Below are positions 11,094-24,007 of a stretch of DNA of 64,000 nt, in pieces; within the stretch, counting starts at the first letter, position 1, and every line of letters begins with the position of its first letter. The notes below the pieces were generated by a model. The model saw only the letters and a program-made list of their open reading frames with translations, searched no databases and was not told the origin of the DNA. The translations under genes were made by a program, and so were the position numbers. This DNA comes from Heterocephalus glaber (taxonomy: Eukaryota > Chordata > Mammalia > Rodentia > Bathyergidae): assembly GCF_000247695.1 (NCBI RefSeq), contig NW_004624843.1, positions 3,184,809-3,248,808 on the forward strand. Direction: 5' to 3'.

Positions 11094-13229
11094 GTTGTAT
11101 TCATAATAGGGAAGGCCACTTTGCTGTGACTTGATGATTCTTACTCTCTGGTGGATCACCCTCAATTTAGACTCCAACTCTCTAGACTTGTGTGGTACCA
11201 GAAAGGAGAGACACACATGGGTTTCTTCCCCTGATCCAAGGAGGGCTGATATATTCTGCCACAGGAACACACAGTTTCATTGGAACCCTCAGGAAGACAA
11301 AATATGGTCACCAATGTCCTCGAGAGTATTTGCAAATAGTGATCCATGGGAAAAAGCTTGTTTTGTTCTAAAGCACATGAATTCACATCCCAACACCCAG
11401 AGCCTCACATTAGCTCTGCCTCTCATCTGCTGGGAAACTTTACTAAAATCCAGACAGTAGAGAGCAGTTTTCCAGCATGTCTGCATGTCTGGAAGCTCAG
11501 AACTTCATGTCTGTTCCACACATCTGCTTCATTGGCACCCAAGCTCAACTGGTTCCTCTTTTTTTATGCTATCAAGATGTTCCTTGTTTCTGATAATGAC
11601 TATTAATAATAATATTTACATGCACAAACCTTCATTGTGCCAAAAGATCTCAAAGTGCTTCAGAAGCAGTCTGCAACAAATTCAGGGCCAAATGTACTGG
11701 AGTAAAGTATCCAGAGTTTTCCCTGAGAGTAGCCAACTGGTGCCTGGTACAAAGCATGGCAGAAGGGACACTTCCTGTCCATAGGACAGTGTGAGTAAAC
11801 CAGCTGCCAGTTGGAGAGGAGCACCAGAAACACTGCAAGGGATGTGTACTAATTTAAGCATACACAAATGAAAATGTGATGTTCTAGTTCTAATACAACT
11901 CTTCCATAATAAAGTGGCTGTTTGTTGCCTTCTGGCTGTCAATTTTCCTCTCTGCTTTTGTTTGAAAAATTACATTCTGATTTTCTTTATGAAGAACAGG
12001 ATCTCATCAGATACAACTGAATGATTACCCAAAATTGCCTTGTGCTCTGTGGCCATGGAATATACAGTGACCCCACACAGGTCAGTGGCTGGATCCCTTC
12101 CTAGAAATAGAGTCATATGAGAATGAAGAAGACAATGAAGCTTTCTGGAGCTAATACATTTCAGCATCAAAGCTTGACAGTACTCAAGTACCACCTACTA
12201 CCAAGAATCTTTGAAGACATTTTCTCTTCTTTGTCTTATTCTTTAGTTGTTGTTGTGGATTTGTTTTATTTTGTTTTTGTTGTTTAATTTCCTGAGCTCC
12301 CCCACAGCATTCCTATACATGTATGTGTGTGTGTGCACGCGCATGCATGTGTGTAGCTTAGCCAGAATACAGTCTTGTTTCTTGCATCAAAAAGCTCTAA
12401 CTGATAATGAGAGAGTGAAGTGCTTCCTGAAACACAAGAAGTGCTTTATTCCTACATACCCTGGGGCTGTGTTGCTGTAACCCAGTATGCAGATAAACGC
12501 TGGGATGAATGAATGTGGTATTGACAGAGGAGAAAATGTGAGCAGTATCAGAAAAATAGTGTCACATGCATTCAGTGTCTGAGTGCTAGAGTTGGGGACT
12601 TCACCAAACTAGCAAATGTTTTACAACTGTGGAGAACCTCCTCTGTTAGATGCGTGCTAAGTCAAAAGATCAGAAACCACACAAAAAATTTTGTAGTTTA
12701 TTTGGAGTACAGTGAACTCCAAACCAGAACTGACACCACTCTGGCTTAAGACTGCAGAGGCAAAACAGCTCATGTCCATGAAGGGATGGGCCCTACATGG
12801 TCTGTTCATGTCCCCACACACCAGGCTGTTCCACCACCATGACAGTCTAGGGCTGCGCTTATCACCCACTGCAGAACAGAAATCCCAAAGAGCAGACCCA
12901 TGTGCACATGCACATACAGAAAATGCTCCATAAACCAAGAAATGCTAGTGCCATAAACTATTAACATCACAACAGCAAACATTCACTCTCCAAACAAGGA
13001 ATTTTGTTTCTTCCTCAGAGGAAATGGGTGGAGGTAGAATTGAGGTTCATTTCACTGAAAAATAATCACTTTAATTGCTGCCATGACTAGATGATTTTTT
13101 GTGTAGATTATTTAGAGCACATGACTTTTCTAGCACCAAATTTAAGTTCTCTCTGGGTACAGTCTGTATTTGTAGTAGAATGGATACAACACATTCTGAT
13201 TTATGGATAAGACTAATGAACAACTGATA
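11094..13229. other. Intergenic DNA, no gene recognised
   Basis: The stretch has many short overlapping open frames on both strands (11131-11942) with no family signature. A TG/CG alternating tract lies at 12321-12354. Otherwise nothing was recognised. Confidence 0.4.
12321..12354. repeat. Alternating purine-pyrimidine tract (TG/CG)
   Basis: A run of TG steps is interrupted by GCACGCGCATGCATG, which is potential left-handed DNA. Confidence 0.85.
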
Positions 13230-13232
13230 TTA

Positions 13233-13445
13233 GTGGTGCATTAGTTTGATAGAGCAACAATAACAAAATCCCACAGACTGACCAAAACAGCAGAAATGCA
13301 TTTTCACAGTTTGGAAGCTGGTTCTCCAAGATCCGGTTTCCAAGGTGGTTTCTCCTGAGGCCTCCCAAATTGGCTTAGAGATACCCACAATCCCCGTGTC
13401 CTCAAATGGTCTTTCCGCCATATATACCCATCCTGTGCTTCTAAG
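13233..13445 (-). mobile_element. MaLR LTR fragment, antisense
   Basis: CATTAGTTTGATAGAGCAAC, AACAAAATCCCACAGACTGA and TTTTCACAGTTTGGAAGCTG give the antisense MaLR start. It is diverged and truncated. Confidence 0.55.
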
Positions 13446-13499
13446 TGTGTCTGAATCGCCACCTCCTCTTTTAAAACTTTTTTAAATTTAAAAAAGATG

Positions 13500-14400
13500 T
13501 AAAGTGTTAACATTCAAAGTCTTTATTACTTTGTTTTTAACTGATATTATATTTCTCTACCTGTTTTTGTTTTTGAGTTAATAACACTATTGACAAAAAT
13601 TAATATTTTTTCACATACAAAATGATGAACATAATCTACAACTTGATGTGTTTAGAGATCAATAGATATCTTATGAAAGCTTCACTACAAACTAGGCAAT
13701 AAACCTATCACCTCCAAAGGTTTCTCTCATTCTCTTATTTGTACATTATTATTATTTTGTGATAAGAACACTTAATATAATATATACCCTTTTAGCAAAA
13801 TTTAAGTATATAATACACTATTTTTTAAGAATAGGCACATTATTGTACAGTAGATCTCTAGGACTTATTTATCTTATAGAAACAAAACTTTATACTTTTT
13901 GGCAAATATCTCCCCATTTCTTCCTCCCTCCAGCTCTGGCAGCTACCACTCTACTCCATCTAAGAGTGTGGCTATAAGTGGTATGTATCGTGTGGAACTT
14001 GTGCTTCTGTGTCTGGCTTATTTTATTTCACATAACAGACTCCAGCTTAACCCAAGATGTCTCAAATGTGATGAGTGTCATCATGTTTTATGCCTAGAAT
14101 GTACCGATAAACTTAATGAATAAAAAAAAGATGTCTCAAATGACAGGATTTAAATCTTTTTAAATCTGAAGACATTCTTTTGTATGTATATACCACATTT
14201 AAAAAATTCACTCATCTGTTACTTCCATGTCTTGTCTATTGTGAATCATACTATAGTAAACAATATCTCTTTAAGGTCCTAATTTTAGGGGTTTTTTTTC
14301 ATTATATATCCAGAAGTGGGACTGCTAGATCATACAGCAGTTCTATTTTTTAGTTTTTTGAGGAACTTCTAAATTGTTTTCCGTAATGGCTGCACCAAAA
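13500..14400 (-). mobile_element. L1 3' part (ORF2 end and 3' UTR), minus strand
   Basis: Antisense L1 text is clear: TTGTACAGTAGATCTCTAGG, TGTATGTATATACCACATTT, CCAGAAGTGGGACTGCTAGA and AATGGCTGCACCAAAATTG at the right end. It is non-coding through many stops. It abuts an oppositely oriented ORF2 segment at about 14400, and a 59-bp insert with target duplication interrupts it at 14069-14127. Confidence 0.8.
14069..14127 (+). mobile_element. 59-bp retroposed 3' tail with 15-bp target duplication
   Basis: Flanked by identical AAGATGTCTCAAATG at 14054-14068 and 14128-14142. The insert ends CCGATAAACTTAATGAAT plus poly-A. It matches the 3' terminus of the purine-rich retroposon family at 25547-25590 and 219-498. 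Confidence 0.88.
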
Positions 14401-15345
14401 TTGAATCAGTAATCAAAAACCTTCTAACAAAAACAAACACAAAAACCAAGGGCTCAAAACAAGTGAATTCTACCAAAAATTAAAGAAGAATTAATAACAC
14501 TTTTTCCTGTATTCTTCTAAAAACAGAGGAAGGGGTAAAATTTCCAATCTTTGTATAAGTCTAGTATCACCCCGATAAAAACCAAAGTTGTCATAATGAA
14601 AAAGACAAATAGATGAAAATTCCCCATGAATGGGGATACAAGATATTGGCAAGCTAAATTCACTAGCATACTAAAAGGATCATACACCATGGCCAAGTGA
14701 GATTTATCTATTGAATGCAAGGATGGTTCAACACATGAAAATCAACTGATAGGTTATACTGCATAGTAATAAAATGAAGGATATCATTATCATTATCATC
14801 TTAATAGATGCTGGGAAAACATTTGACAGCATTTAATACCCTTTCAGGAAAAAATGCTCAATAAATTAAGCATGGGAAGAACTTACCTCAATACAATTAA
14901 GGGCATATATAAAAGCTCACATGGGGCTAGGAATGTAGCTCCTGCAGCAGAGTGCTTGTGTAGCATATGTGAGGCCCTGGGGTCAATCTCCTGCATAAAA
15001 CAAACAAAAAGAAATAACCCCCAGCTAACATCATCCTCGATGATGAAAGACTGAAAGCTTTTGCTCTAAGATATGAGCAGGGCAAAGATGTTTATTATTG
15101 CCATTTCTACTTACTGTGATATTGGAATCTCTGGCCAGTTAAAACTTCCAGGAATAATTAGGCAAGAAAATAAAGAGCACCCAAATCAAAAAGAAAGAAG
15201 TAAAATTATTGCTGTTTGCAGATGGCATGATACTATATCTAGAAAATCCTAACAACTCTACAAAATATGAATTTTGGAGAGAATATAATTCAGCCCCTCA
15301 GGTAGCAGAGAAAGATTATAAAATGAATGAGCATCAGTTTCTCTA
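14401..15345 (+). mobile_element. L1 ORF2 segment, inverted relative to its 3' part
   Basis: Sense ORF2 text is seen: AATCAGTAATCAAAAACCTT, GTGAATTCTACCAAAAATTA, GATGCTGGGAAAACATTTGA and TTGCTGTTTGCAGATGGCAT. With the minus-strand 3' part on its left, this forms one L1 with a 5' inversion. Frameshifts and stops are abundant. An ID-like SINE is nested at 14925-15001. Confidence 0.82.
14925..15001 (+). mobile_element. Diverged ID-like SINE inside L1
   Basis: GGGGCTAGGAATGTAGCTCC ... GTGAGGCCCTGGGGTCAATC followed by an A-rich tail is a tRNA-derived ID element with mutated boxes. It interrupts the L1 ORF2 text. Confidence 0.7.
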
Positions 15346-15382
15346 CAAAAGCTAATTGCCCACTAAATGTGGTACTATTTGT

Positions 15383-15756
15383 ATTAATTCCTTGTAGCTG
15401 CTGTAACAGACCACCACAACTGGGTGGTTTAGAACTGAAATTTATTGTTTCACGGTTCTAGAGGCCAGAAGGCTGGAAACAAGATATTCACAAAGCCAAG
15501 CTCCTCTGAGATGATAGAGAGGATCTGGTCCAGGGACTCCTTGGCTTCTGGGTGACCATCCTCCCCCTGTGTCTTTTAGACAGCATTTCCCCATGTGCAT
15601 TCTGTGTCCCAGTTGGTCCTGCCCCCTGCCAGTATGACCTCACCCTAATTATATCTGCAGTGACCCTATTTCCAAGTAAGATCCTATTCTAAAGTACCAT
15701 GGATACAACTTCACTGTAGGAATTTTGGGAAGGACACAGTTCAACCCATCACACCA
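15383..15756 (-). mobile_element. MaLR/MLT1-like LTR, antisense
   Basis: ATTAATTCCTTGTAGCTGCT, TGGGTGGTTTAGAACTGAAA, CCTATTTCCAAGTAAGATCC and GGACACAGTTCAACCCATCA give the full antisense layout of an MLT1-type LTR. Confidence 0.75.
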
Positions 15757-18545
15757 TATGTGATGTTAAAAGAATTGGTGTCATAGACTAGAATCAATGA
15801 TCCTGAAGTTAAACAGACTTTTACTTCCTCCCTACATACTCTCATCTAAAAAATAAAAACCAAAATCATGCATGGATCAGTCAGGGTTTATGTCCTCAGC
15901 CAAAATTAGTTTATTATTTTTGAAGTTTAAATGATAGCATAATTCATGAATTTCCTAAGTGGTCTTCCTGCTGCAAACATTAATGGAATCTTTAATTCTA
16001 ATAAACAGATAAATGGTTCCCATGAGAAATTTTGTAGATTTTGTCATCTGTCACTGGCCAACCAATTGGCTTCTGAAAAGTTGAGAGAATCTTCAGTCTT
16101 TATAGGAATTGAATAAAAGAACTGATGTTTTTCAGTGAGGCTTGAACTCTGCATACTTACACTCATCCTATCTTGAATTAAACATATTAAATCATAAGCT
16201 TTAGGGGTATTTTGGCTTTATGGTCCTCGTTTTGAACACACTGAAAAGCCCCACTGAAACAAGGTTTAAATTAGTTCCCATTTTGATGGAGTTTGTTCTG
16301 CTTAGTTTAAGAAAAAAACAATAACTATATGCTTTTTAAAAGCCATTAATGTTCTTTACTGGTGGTGCTTTACTAAGGAAGTTATATAACATGGCACTGT
16401 AGTTATTTTTAAAGTCACTGTTCCTCCACATTCCTCTAGATTTTATCTTGGAGAATCATTTCTAAGTCACTCCCTGAAGAAAGACCCATGCTAAGAAAAA
16501 ACAAAATCAAATAAGCAAGGAGGTTAATTCCTAATAAAAGAAGAAAAAGTAGAAAATAGAGTAGAGGATGAGAGGTAATTCCCCAGGAGATGGAAACCAA
16601 AGATGGAGATCTGAACAAATGTAAGGAGAAAAACTTTCAAGCTAATCTGGCCTGGACTGGATTGAGATTCACCCACACTGTAAAGAAATTAAAAAGACAG
16701 AGAAAGTATTATCAACCATTAGAAGTAAAACAAAGAACTCAAAGTATGGATTATACATTTTTGTAAAAAGCATAGTGCAACAACTTTGGAAATTACATCC
16801 TGTATACTTAACTTGTATTGATGTTTAAAAAGAAAACATATGTGTATATTCAGTATTTTAGTAAATATAGCATATTTCCACTGGAATCTTGACCAATATT
16901 CAAAGCTTGGGCAGTCCTTTGCCATCTAAGTTGCAATGATAGAGAAAGAAGGAATCCAGGTCAAATCCCACATATGGGGCAGTTTGGGGACAAATCTTCA
17001 AATTTCTACAAAAGTGCGTGCGCGCGCGCACACACACACACAGAGAGAAAGAGAGAGAGAGAATTGCAGACCAACATGTAAGTATAACTGTGGTGGTTTA
17101 TGTGTCATACAGACTTTGTTACTTTTATCTTCTGGTTAGACTCAAATAACTTCTAGAAGGTAGGCCAGGGGAATAGGTAGGGAAGGCATTAGTTACTGAG
17201 TCCCTGACCTGGTATGAATCACCTAAAACCAAACTCAGATAATTTTCACTACTGCTTGCCTTTGTGCACTTGTGGAAATAACTGATGTGATCTCTACGTG
17301 TGATGGTAGAGGGGCTGAATCAATCCTACCCAAGACGCATTTCTGATGACTTTTTACCACTTAGCAGGAATTATCAGGTACATGGTGATCTGCTTTTCTG
17401 TATTTGTTCAATTTAACTTGCCTGTTGCATGGCTTACAACATGTCTTTCCTTAGATATAGACATAAAGTGTGTGCTTTGTGCTTGAATGCTGAAATTGAT
17501 GTGGCACTGACAAAGCCTCTTGGACTTTTGTTAGAGTGTGGATGAGGAAGGACAAATATTAAATCATTTCTTTCTTGCATCAATGTAAGCTTTTGAAGGG
17601 GCAAAAGGAGACTTATTGCTGTGGGCATTGTTTCTTCATTGGTGACACAACACCAGGGTACCCCTTGTGCATCTATTTGATTCTTCTAATAAATGACCTT
17701 CTACTATCACTAATTTCAGGTAATTGGTGTTTTGAAAATCTCTGATTAATGACTGTTGTAATGTGTAACAGTGAAATCAGAAGATCAAACAAGATGATTC
17801 TTGATCATTTTGTTAAGAGCAAAAGAAAGCATTAATCAGTCCAGCACACCAAGATATGCATGAGATAAGTCATCCATCCATAGAAAATACTCTTAATTTT
17901 AATGATTTTTCTTACATATAGACACTCACTTGTGGTAGTAAAGTAGTGAGCCAGTAGAGATCAGTTTTACCAAAATCCAAAATGTTGCAGAGTAAAAACA
18001 GACTGCAGTTCCTTAAAGCACAAAAATTTGCAGAACTTAAAAATATTTTTTGCAACATGTCCTCCTAAGGATCATGGCAGCAGCAGATCTGTGAATGTCA
18101 GTTGGGGAAGGGAACTAGAAAACAAGCTTTCTTCCTAACCAAAAAGAGAAATCATCCGATTGCTCACGCATGCAAGCAGATCTTCTGCCTTAACTCCAAA
18201 TATTTTGGCATATTTGGCTCCCTCAAGACCCAGCCTAGAGTTCACTAACCACATGCGAAGGGTCATAAGGGTACTGGGTAAAGAATTCTATGTGGTTCTG
18301 AGCTCACAGTGGGTGTGGCAGAGTTAGGTATTTCTACAGGCTAAGCCTACAGATTCGTAACAATCTATATGCAGAGACTTGGCTGACTGCACTATTGGAT
18401 AAACAAAGAAGTGTTGGCAAGCAGTCCAAATGAAGCAGTCATAAAAGTTCTTGGGTCTTTTTTCCTACCACTTAGGCCATCACAAGTCAATAAACAACAT
18501 ATACTAGACTCTTCCTTATATAGGAAGTGATCAAAAATATGGTGA
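15757..18545. other. Intergenic DNA, no gene recognised
   Basis: AT-rich. It contains a compound microsatellite at 17013-17063 and otherwise no recognised element. Confidence 0.4.
17013..17063. repeat. Compound microsatellite (CG)n(CA)n(GA)n
   Basis: GTGCGTGCGCGCGCGCACAC passes into a CA run and then a GA run. The first part is strictly alternating purine-pyrimidine. Confidence 0.92.
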
Positions 18546-18945
18546 ATCTTAAATTTTTTTTTTTTTTTTTAGAAAAATTTATTGCAGTAAAAAGATACAT
18601 TGCCATTCACCCCCTGCAAAATACTCCTCCTCACCTCAAACACACTTATCCCACCACTGTTGCCACTTTCTGAAGCAGTTCTGGAGGTCCTCTTTCATGA
18701 GTGTCTTCGAAAGATGTGATCAAAGATACAGTGAATACTGCTGCTGAGTACCATCCAATGGAAAAGCAGGTTCATTAAAACATGATGGTACGTCCTTATC
18801 ACATCTTATTCAACAGATTTGACCCCATGGGACTTCTGGCTCTTCCCCAAAGTCAAAATGACCATGAAAGGTAAACATCTTGAGCCGATTCAGGTCATCA
18901 AGGCAGCCACAGCAGCACAACTAAAGACACCCAAAGTGGCCTAAC
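18546..18945. mobile_element. Rearranged mariner-family element (copy A)
   Basis: The left part (18565-18708) is antisense mariner 3' end: TTTATTGCAGTAAAAAGATA and TTGCCACTTTCTGAAGCAGT. The right part (about 18709-18945) is in sense orientation: CATGGGACTTCTGGCTCTTC, AAAGTCAAAATGACCATGAA. Known mariner transposases have a matching D-F-W-L-F-P-K-type block. The frame is destroyed. Confidence 0.72.
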
Positions 18946-20454
18946 CAAGACCGTGAAGAAAACCTGCTCTGCCTTCCCCGAGGTAGTCTTTCGTGACTGC
19001 ATATTTATAGAGCAAAGACTCAATAAGTGTGTGCGGACTGAATGAAGCAGAATTGCAATTGATGATTGGGTGAGGGGCTATTAAGACTTTGAATAAAAGG
19101 GCAAAATAGCACTCGAGTGGACTTAGGCATAGATTCCATAAAGCCATATTCTCCAATGCTTTATTTCTTTCTAATAAGAACCCTTGAACCCAGGAATGAA
19201 GAGGGAGAGTGGGGCCCCTGGCAGAGGCGGGATGATTTTTCTGCCCCTTAGCTGCCCCTCTATCCTACCTCACCTCATTTTAAACCCTGTTCAGGGACAG
19301 AGGGAAGTAAGAGGAGGTGAGCTGCAGGAAGACGCTTTGAGCGAAAGGGAATGTGGGGAGAGCTATTCTGCCAGCCAGTGCTCCTGGGAGCAACATCTAA
19401 AATGTTTTAAAAATGTGTTTAAAGGGTTGAAAGTGCTAATGGACTTGTGCGATTCTTCTTGCTTCCTTTGAACCCTCACCACAGTGCTGCTTGAGAATTA
19501 GAACAATCACCCGGGGCACAGTGTTGCGATGGGCCTTTGCTGCTTGCCTTTCCGAAATCCATTTCACCATTCCCCCTCCTCCTCCTCCTCCTCCGAAGCC
19601 ACCTGATTAAAAGTTCCCTGTGGTGTGAGTAAAGCTAAAGCTACACATGGAACTGTGATTCAGACCCAGGAAATCAGTTTGTTCCATTTCCCAACCACCC
19701 AAAGCAGGAGCAGCTGATCTAGGCCATCCAGCTCAGGACTTCTTCTGGGAATTTTTTGGCATGAATTTGAACTCTGTTGGGACTGAGGAGCGATCTCCCT
19801 AATGCCAGATCACTCTGCTTCTGTTTCTAGCAAATTCTTCTGACTATCAAACTAAATCCAATTTCGTGTCACTTGTACAACTTGGTCCTAAAGTGTACCT
19901 TCAAAATCTGGCATGATTCTGACCTACATTCCTTCCTCACTCTAATATTCTCTTTTGTAGCAAAATATCCCAGCTCCTCTGAAGTTTCCGCATGTAACAT
20001 GTTTTCTAGAACCCTCAACCCTTTGGACATGACCTCTTATTTGAATCACTACATATCTCCCTTAAAGTATTTTTGTGTCTGATACAAATCATAGTGACTA
20101 GGTCACTATACTTCTATAGTTAATCTTCATTTTTGAAGCCCCTATTCAAAATCAGCTTATACCTCAGTGGAGGCACAAATATTACTGAAAATGTCAAGAC
20201 AACAGATGAAAAGGATTGTAATGTGTGCATAGAAAGGCAAAAATATGGACTCTGGCCTCTGAAGGAAAGGGATGGAGAGAGAAAAGAAGTGTGGAAATGA
20301 AAAAAGGAAAAGATAGAAGGGAACACAGTGAGAAGCCATGTGGGTGGCCATACAAGGACTTTCTTCCCCCCAGACATATTTCCTGTAGGAATCTATCTTG
20401 GCCTCTAATGGCATTTTCCCTGCTGCATATAAAAGGTATGATTGAAAAAGATCT
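18946..20454. other. Intergenic DNA, no gene recognised
   Basis: A short (TCC)n run lies at 19575-19594. Overlapping minus-strand frames at 20120-20457 have low-complexity Ser/Phe content and no family signal. Confidence 0.4.
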
Positions 20455-20965
20455 CACAGGTTTTAATTTTTATTACAGTAAAAGACACCCTGGTGCTGAT
20501 CCTTCTCAAAATCCTTCCCCTTGCTGTGCACATGCTTATCTCCTTGTTCTTGCCACTTTCTGAAGCTGTTCTGGAAGGCCTCCTCTGTGCGTGTCGTGAG
20601 TTGCACTGTTGTGGCTGCCTCGATGCTCTAAATGGATCCAAAACATTTATTTTCATGGTCATTTTGACTTTGAAAAAGAGCCAGAAGTTGCATGGTGCTA
20701 GATCTGGTGAATAAGGTGGATCAGGACATACGGTAATGTTTTTAAAAGGCTGCCTTTCTGTTGGATGTTACTTGACAGCAACATTCACTGATTTTTTTTT
20801 AAATCTCACCTCATGAAGACGCTCAAGAGAGAGGACTTCCAGAACTGCTTCAGAAAGTGGCAAGAATAATGGGAGAAGTGTGTTTGACATGAGATGGAGT
20901 ATTTTGAGGGAGATTAATGGCAATGTGACTTTTATTGTAATAATTTTTTTTAATTTAAGCATTCA
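20455..20965. mobile_element. Fold-back mariner-family element (copy B)
   Basis: Antisense 3' end sequence (20458-20800, with TCTTGCCACTTTCTGAAGCT and GGTCATTTTGACTTTGAAAA) is followed by sense 3' end sequence (20815-20962, GAGGACTTCCAGAACTGCTT, AAGTGGCAAGAATAATGGGA). Both outer ends are the same terminus, giving imperfect inverted arms of about 130 bp. The open frames on it are transposase debris. Confidence 0.78.
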
Positions 20966-23916
20966 ATGTATGTTTTGATTAAGTCACATACAAACAACAG
21001 TGAGAGCATACACACATCCCCTTCCTTTACCAAACTCTTCATTCCTTTCTAGTGATTCTTCTAATCATTCTCTTTCTTTCCTTTGAATGTGTAGGTGATC
21101 TCACCATTTTCTCTTCTCAAAAGTCTTCCCTCTTGATCTTTGACAATCAAGCTTTTCTTCCTTTTCACCCCCAGAAGCTGCATTTGTCAGTCACTGGTAA
21201 GCTAGATTTTCTCAGTCTAGATGAAATATTTTAAGTCTTTGATCCCATTTGACATTGTGGCATCATGTAGTACTGTTGACCAATCATTTTTCCTGAAAAC
21301 TGTCCACAAGTCTGCCTTCTGTGATTCTAACTTTCTTGGTTCAGCTCCCACTGCTGGGGCTCTCTTTTTCTTCATTTCTTTTGCAGGCTCCCTTTACTGG
21401 ACCACAACTGACTTGGTTTTTCCTAGCCTGCAGTCCTCAGCTGTGCTCTTCGTGTACTCTGTACCTGTTTCTGTAGAGATCAGTCTTGAACTTCAACCTA
21501 GATGACTGCTTTGATCCTACAGTGATGTTTACAGCCAGTCTATGAGAGTGTTCAGATATTATATTATACCTTGAGGTCACATACTACAAAGATAAGCCCA
21601 CACAAAACCCATTCTCAAGGTTAGTCACTGAAACAGAGGCAGGGTGGAGGGTTTGCTGACTTCCACACTGTCAACTAATGCAGATCCAAAAGAGCAAGTA
21701 TTGAGCAGCAGATTCGGGGAGAGATCCAAAAAGAGACTAGAGATCAGGCCATGGAGTCCAGGGTTATAGAGAAGGACTCAATTGTTATGAACATTGAGGA
21801 CACTGAGCATAAGTATTAACTTCAGGATGAGTCTAACAGCATGGCTGGAAATACTGATTAAAAAATCTTTCGTTTCCTCCCTAAGGTCAGGGAAATTAAA
21901 GGCCTGTGGCATTGCAGCAAAACAGCTGGAGTCTGTAGCCACAGTTAAGAGGCTGAGGGGTCAGAAATTCAGGCTGATCATTAACATTCCGCTTGTATGA
22001 ATTTCTAAGTATAGAATTTTACATTTGTCCTCATTAAATTCTATCTTGCTAGTTTCTGCCAACTGTTCTGGATGTCAAGATAATTTTGAAACTCACTTCT
22101 TATATCCATCATATTAGCTTTTTTTGTTGCTCAGCTTGTATCACCTGCAAATTTTATGTGGCCTTCTATGTCCTTAGCCAAGCAATGGGTAAAATGGTGA
22201 AGTCAGCCGAGACCCAGGCCACATGACCATTGGCATTTCCTCCAGTTGACATCAACCTATTAATCAACGTTTTTTTGGAAGTGATTGTTCAGCCAGTCAC
22301 AATTTCACCAGACTGTCCCAACACCCAGCTAATATTTCATTATTGTGACTACTAGGTCATCATTTGGCAAATATTCTTTTGAAAGCAAAGCAGGCATTTC
22401 TAAAGATCTCCCCCAAGTTTTCCTGTACCACCAATCTAGGAACATAATTTTTTAAAAAGAGGATGATTATGAGGTTTGGTGTGACTTTCCCTATGAGTCA
22501 CTGCTTCCACTTCTGAGACTCACAAGCCATCTGTTTAATACTCTACTTTAAAAGCTTTCCTTTGGATGAAATCTCATTTGCTAATGTGTAATTTGCTGAA
22601 TTCCTCTTTTTCAAAACTGGGAAATCATTTGTTCATTATCAATCTCCTGGCCCTACTCCCATTTCTCCAGGGTCAGAGATTCCTGAAAGGGACTCCAAAT
22701 TCATAGGTTTGCTCCCTTTCTCCTTTTATAAAGTAAACTCATCTGAAATACCTAAATGTTCTTAATATTACCATTCCTATCTTCAGATCTTCTTCCATGC
22801 TGATGGTAAAAATATAGAAAAAGCCAGCTTCATTTCCACTCTGCTTACTGGAGACAAGAGAAGCAAAATTGTCTCCTCTTTGTCATCAGTTACAATCTCA
22901 TCTTCTGCCCCAAATAATTGGACATCGTCCAACTTGTTGGCTCAGAACATCACATACACACCCACTGTCCTTATTAATTTACCTGGATCTCAGCTAATTT
23001 TGACCTGTAGTCTCCTGACAGTCTTTTTGCTCCATTTACTTCTCCTGGAAGTCATTTTTAACTATGAATCTATTCCAAGACTTTATGGTCCTCAACTCTT
23101 TTGAATGGTGAGAATCCCTCCTGGAGATGCAATACCTTCCTCTCTAAAAGAGCATTACAGCATTGGTCTAACACCTATGATCTTGTTTAATCCTCTGGGT
23201 CTCCCACCATCCAAAGAAAGTTGCAGACATGCAAGGAATCTGCTGGGTTTATTTGTGCTGCTGTGTGACAAGATAAATAGGTGTCTTACACTGTGTCCAA
23301 GATGTTCTTCAGTAGGATGGAATATCTCTTTTAGCTCAACCAAAATCCTTTCCCATGGTCTATTTTCAAATTCCTTTCAGAGTTCAATCCAAATTCCATC
23401 TCCAAAGTGGAAACTTGCAGAATTTTTTGCCTAGTTTCTAGCTATTATATTTGTAGGTGACTCTGCTCATTATAAATGATTACCCTGAGGCGAGGACACA
23501 ATTCCTGGAGCAAGATGCAAAGACTCTGACAAAGTCTGTTTCTTAATTGAGACCTCTACTTACTTGTTCTGACTCAAACTAAGTTCTTTGCTCACTTTGT
23601 TGTGATCTCCAGTGCAGAATCCTGTTTGTTTCTCTTGTTTAGCCTGCATCTTCACACAGCTCATTGGCACACACACACACACACACATACACGTGCTTCT
23701 TTGTATTTAAAACATGACGTTTCTCCTAATACAATCCCTGGAATAGTCTCAACCTTACCTTTATAAACCCTCCACTTAGGTAAGTTTTATATCTTAAACA
23801 TTAAATGTATTTTCTTCTTTCATTTGGTAGGTTTTTCTTCTGTCAATATTGCCTCTCATTTCAAGTTGGAACCAGATTGGGAAGTCTGAGATACATTATC
23901 TAGAATGATCTTTCTT
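20966..23916. other. Intergenic DNA, possibly including an ancient repeat
   Basis: No gene was recognised. 22000-22500 (CTCATTAAATTCTATCTTGC, TCACCTGCAAATTTTATGTG) resembles an ancient CR1/L3-type interspersed repeat, at low confidence. A CA run lies at 23668-23688. Confidence 0.35.
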
Positions 23917-23992
23917 GGTACCAGGGATCGAACTGGGGACCTTGCGCTTGTGAAGCAGGCAGCGTGGCAACAATGAGCTAAATCCCCGGCAT
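23917..23992 (-). mobile_element. ID SINE with target duplication
   Basis: The reverse complement of GCCGGGGATTTAGCTCATTG ... CAGTTCGATCCCTGGTACC. It is flanked by AGAATGATCTTTCTT (23902-23916) and AGAATGAGCTTTCTT (23993-24007), one mismatch in 15. It has a short A tail. Confidence 0.9.
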
Positions 23993-24007
23993 AGAATGAG
24001 CTTTCTT

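Noticed and set aside
22000..23450. Possible ancient CR1/L3-like element
   Set aside because: Text is only vaguely similar to known ancient repeats and no ends are visible. Left as unassigned within a larger stretch.
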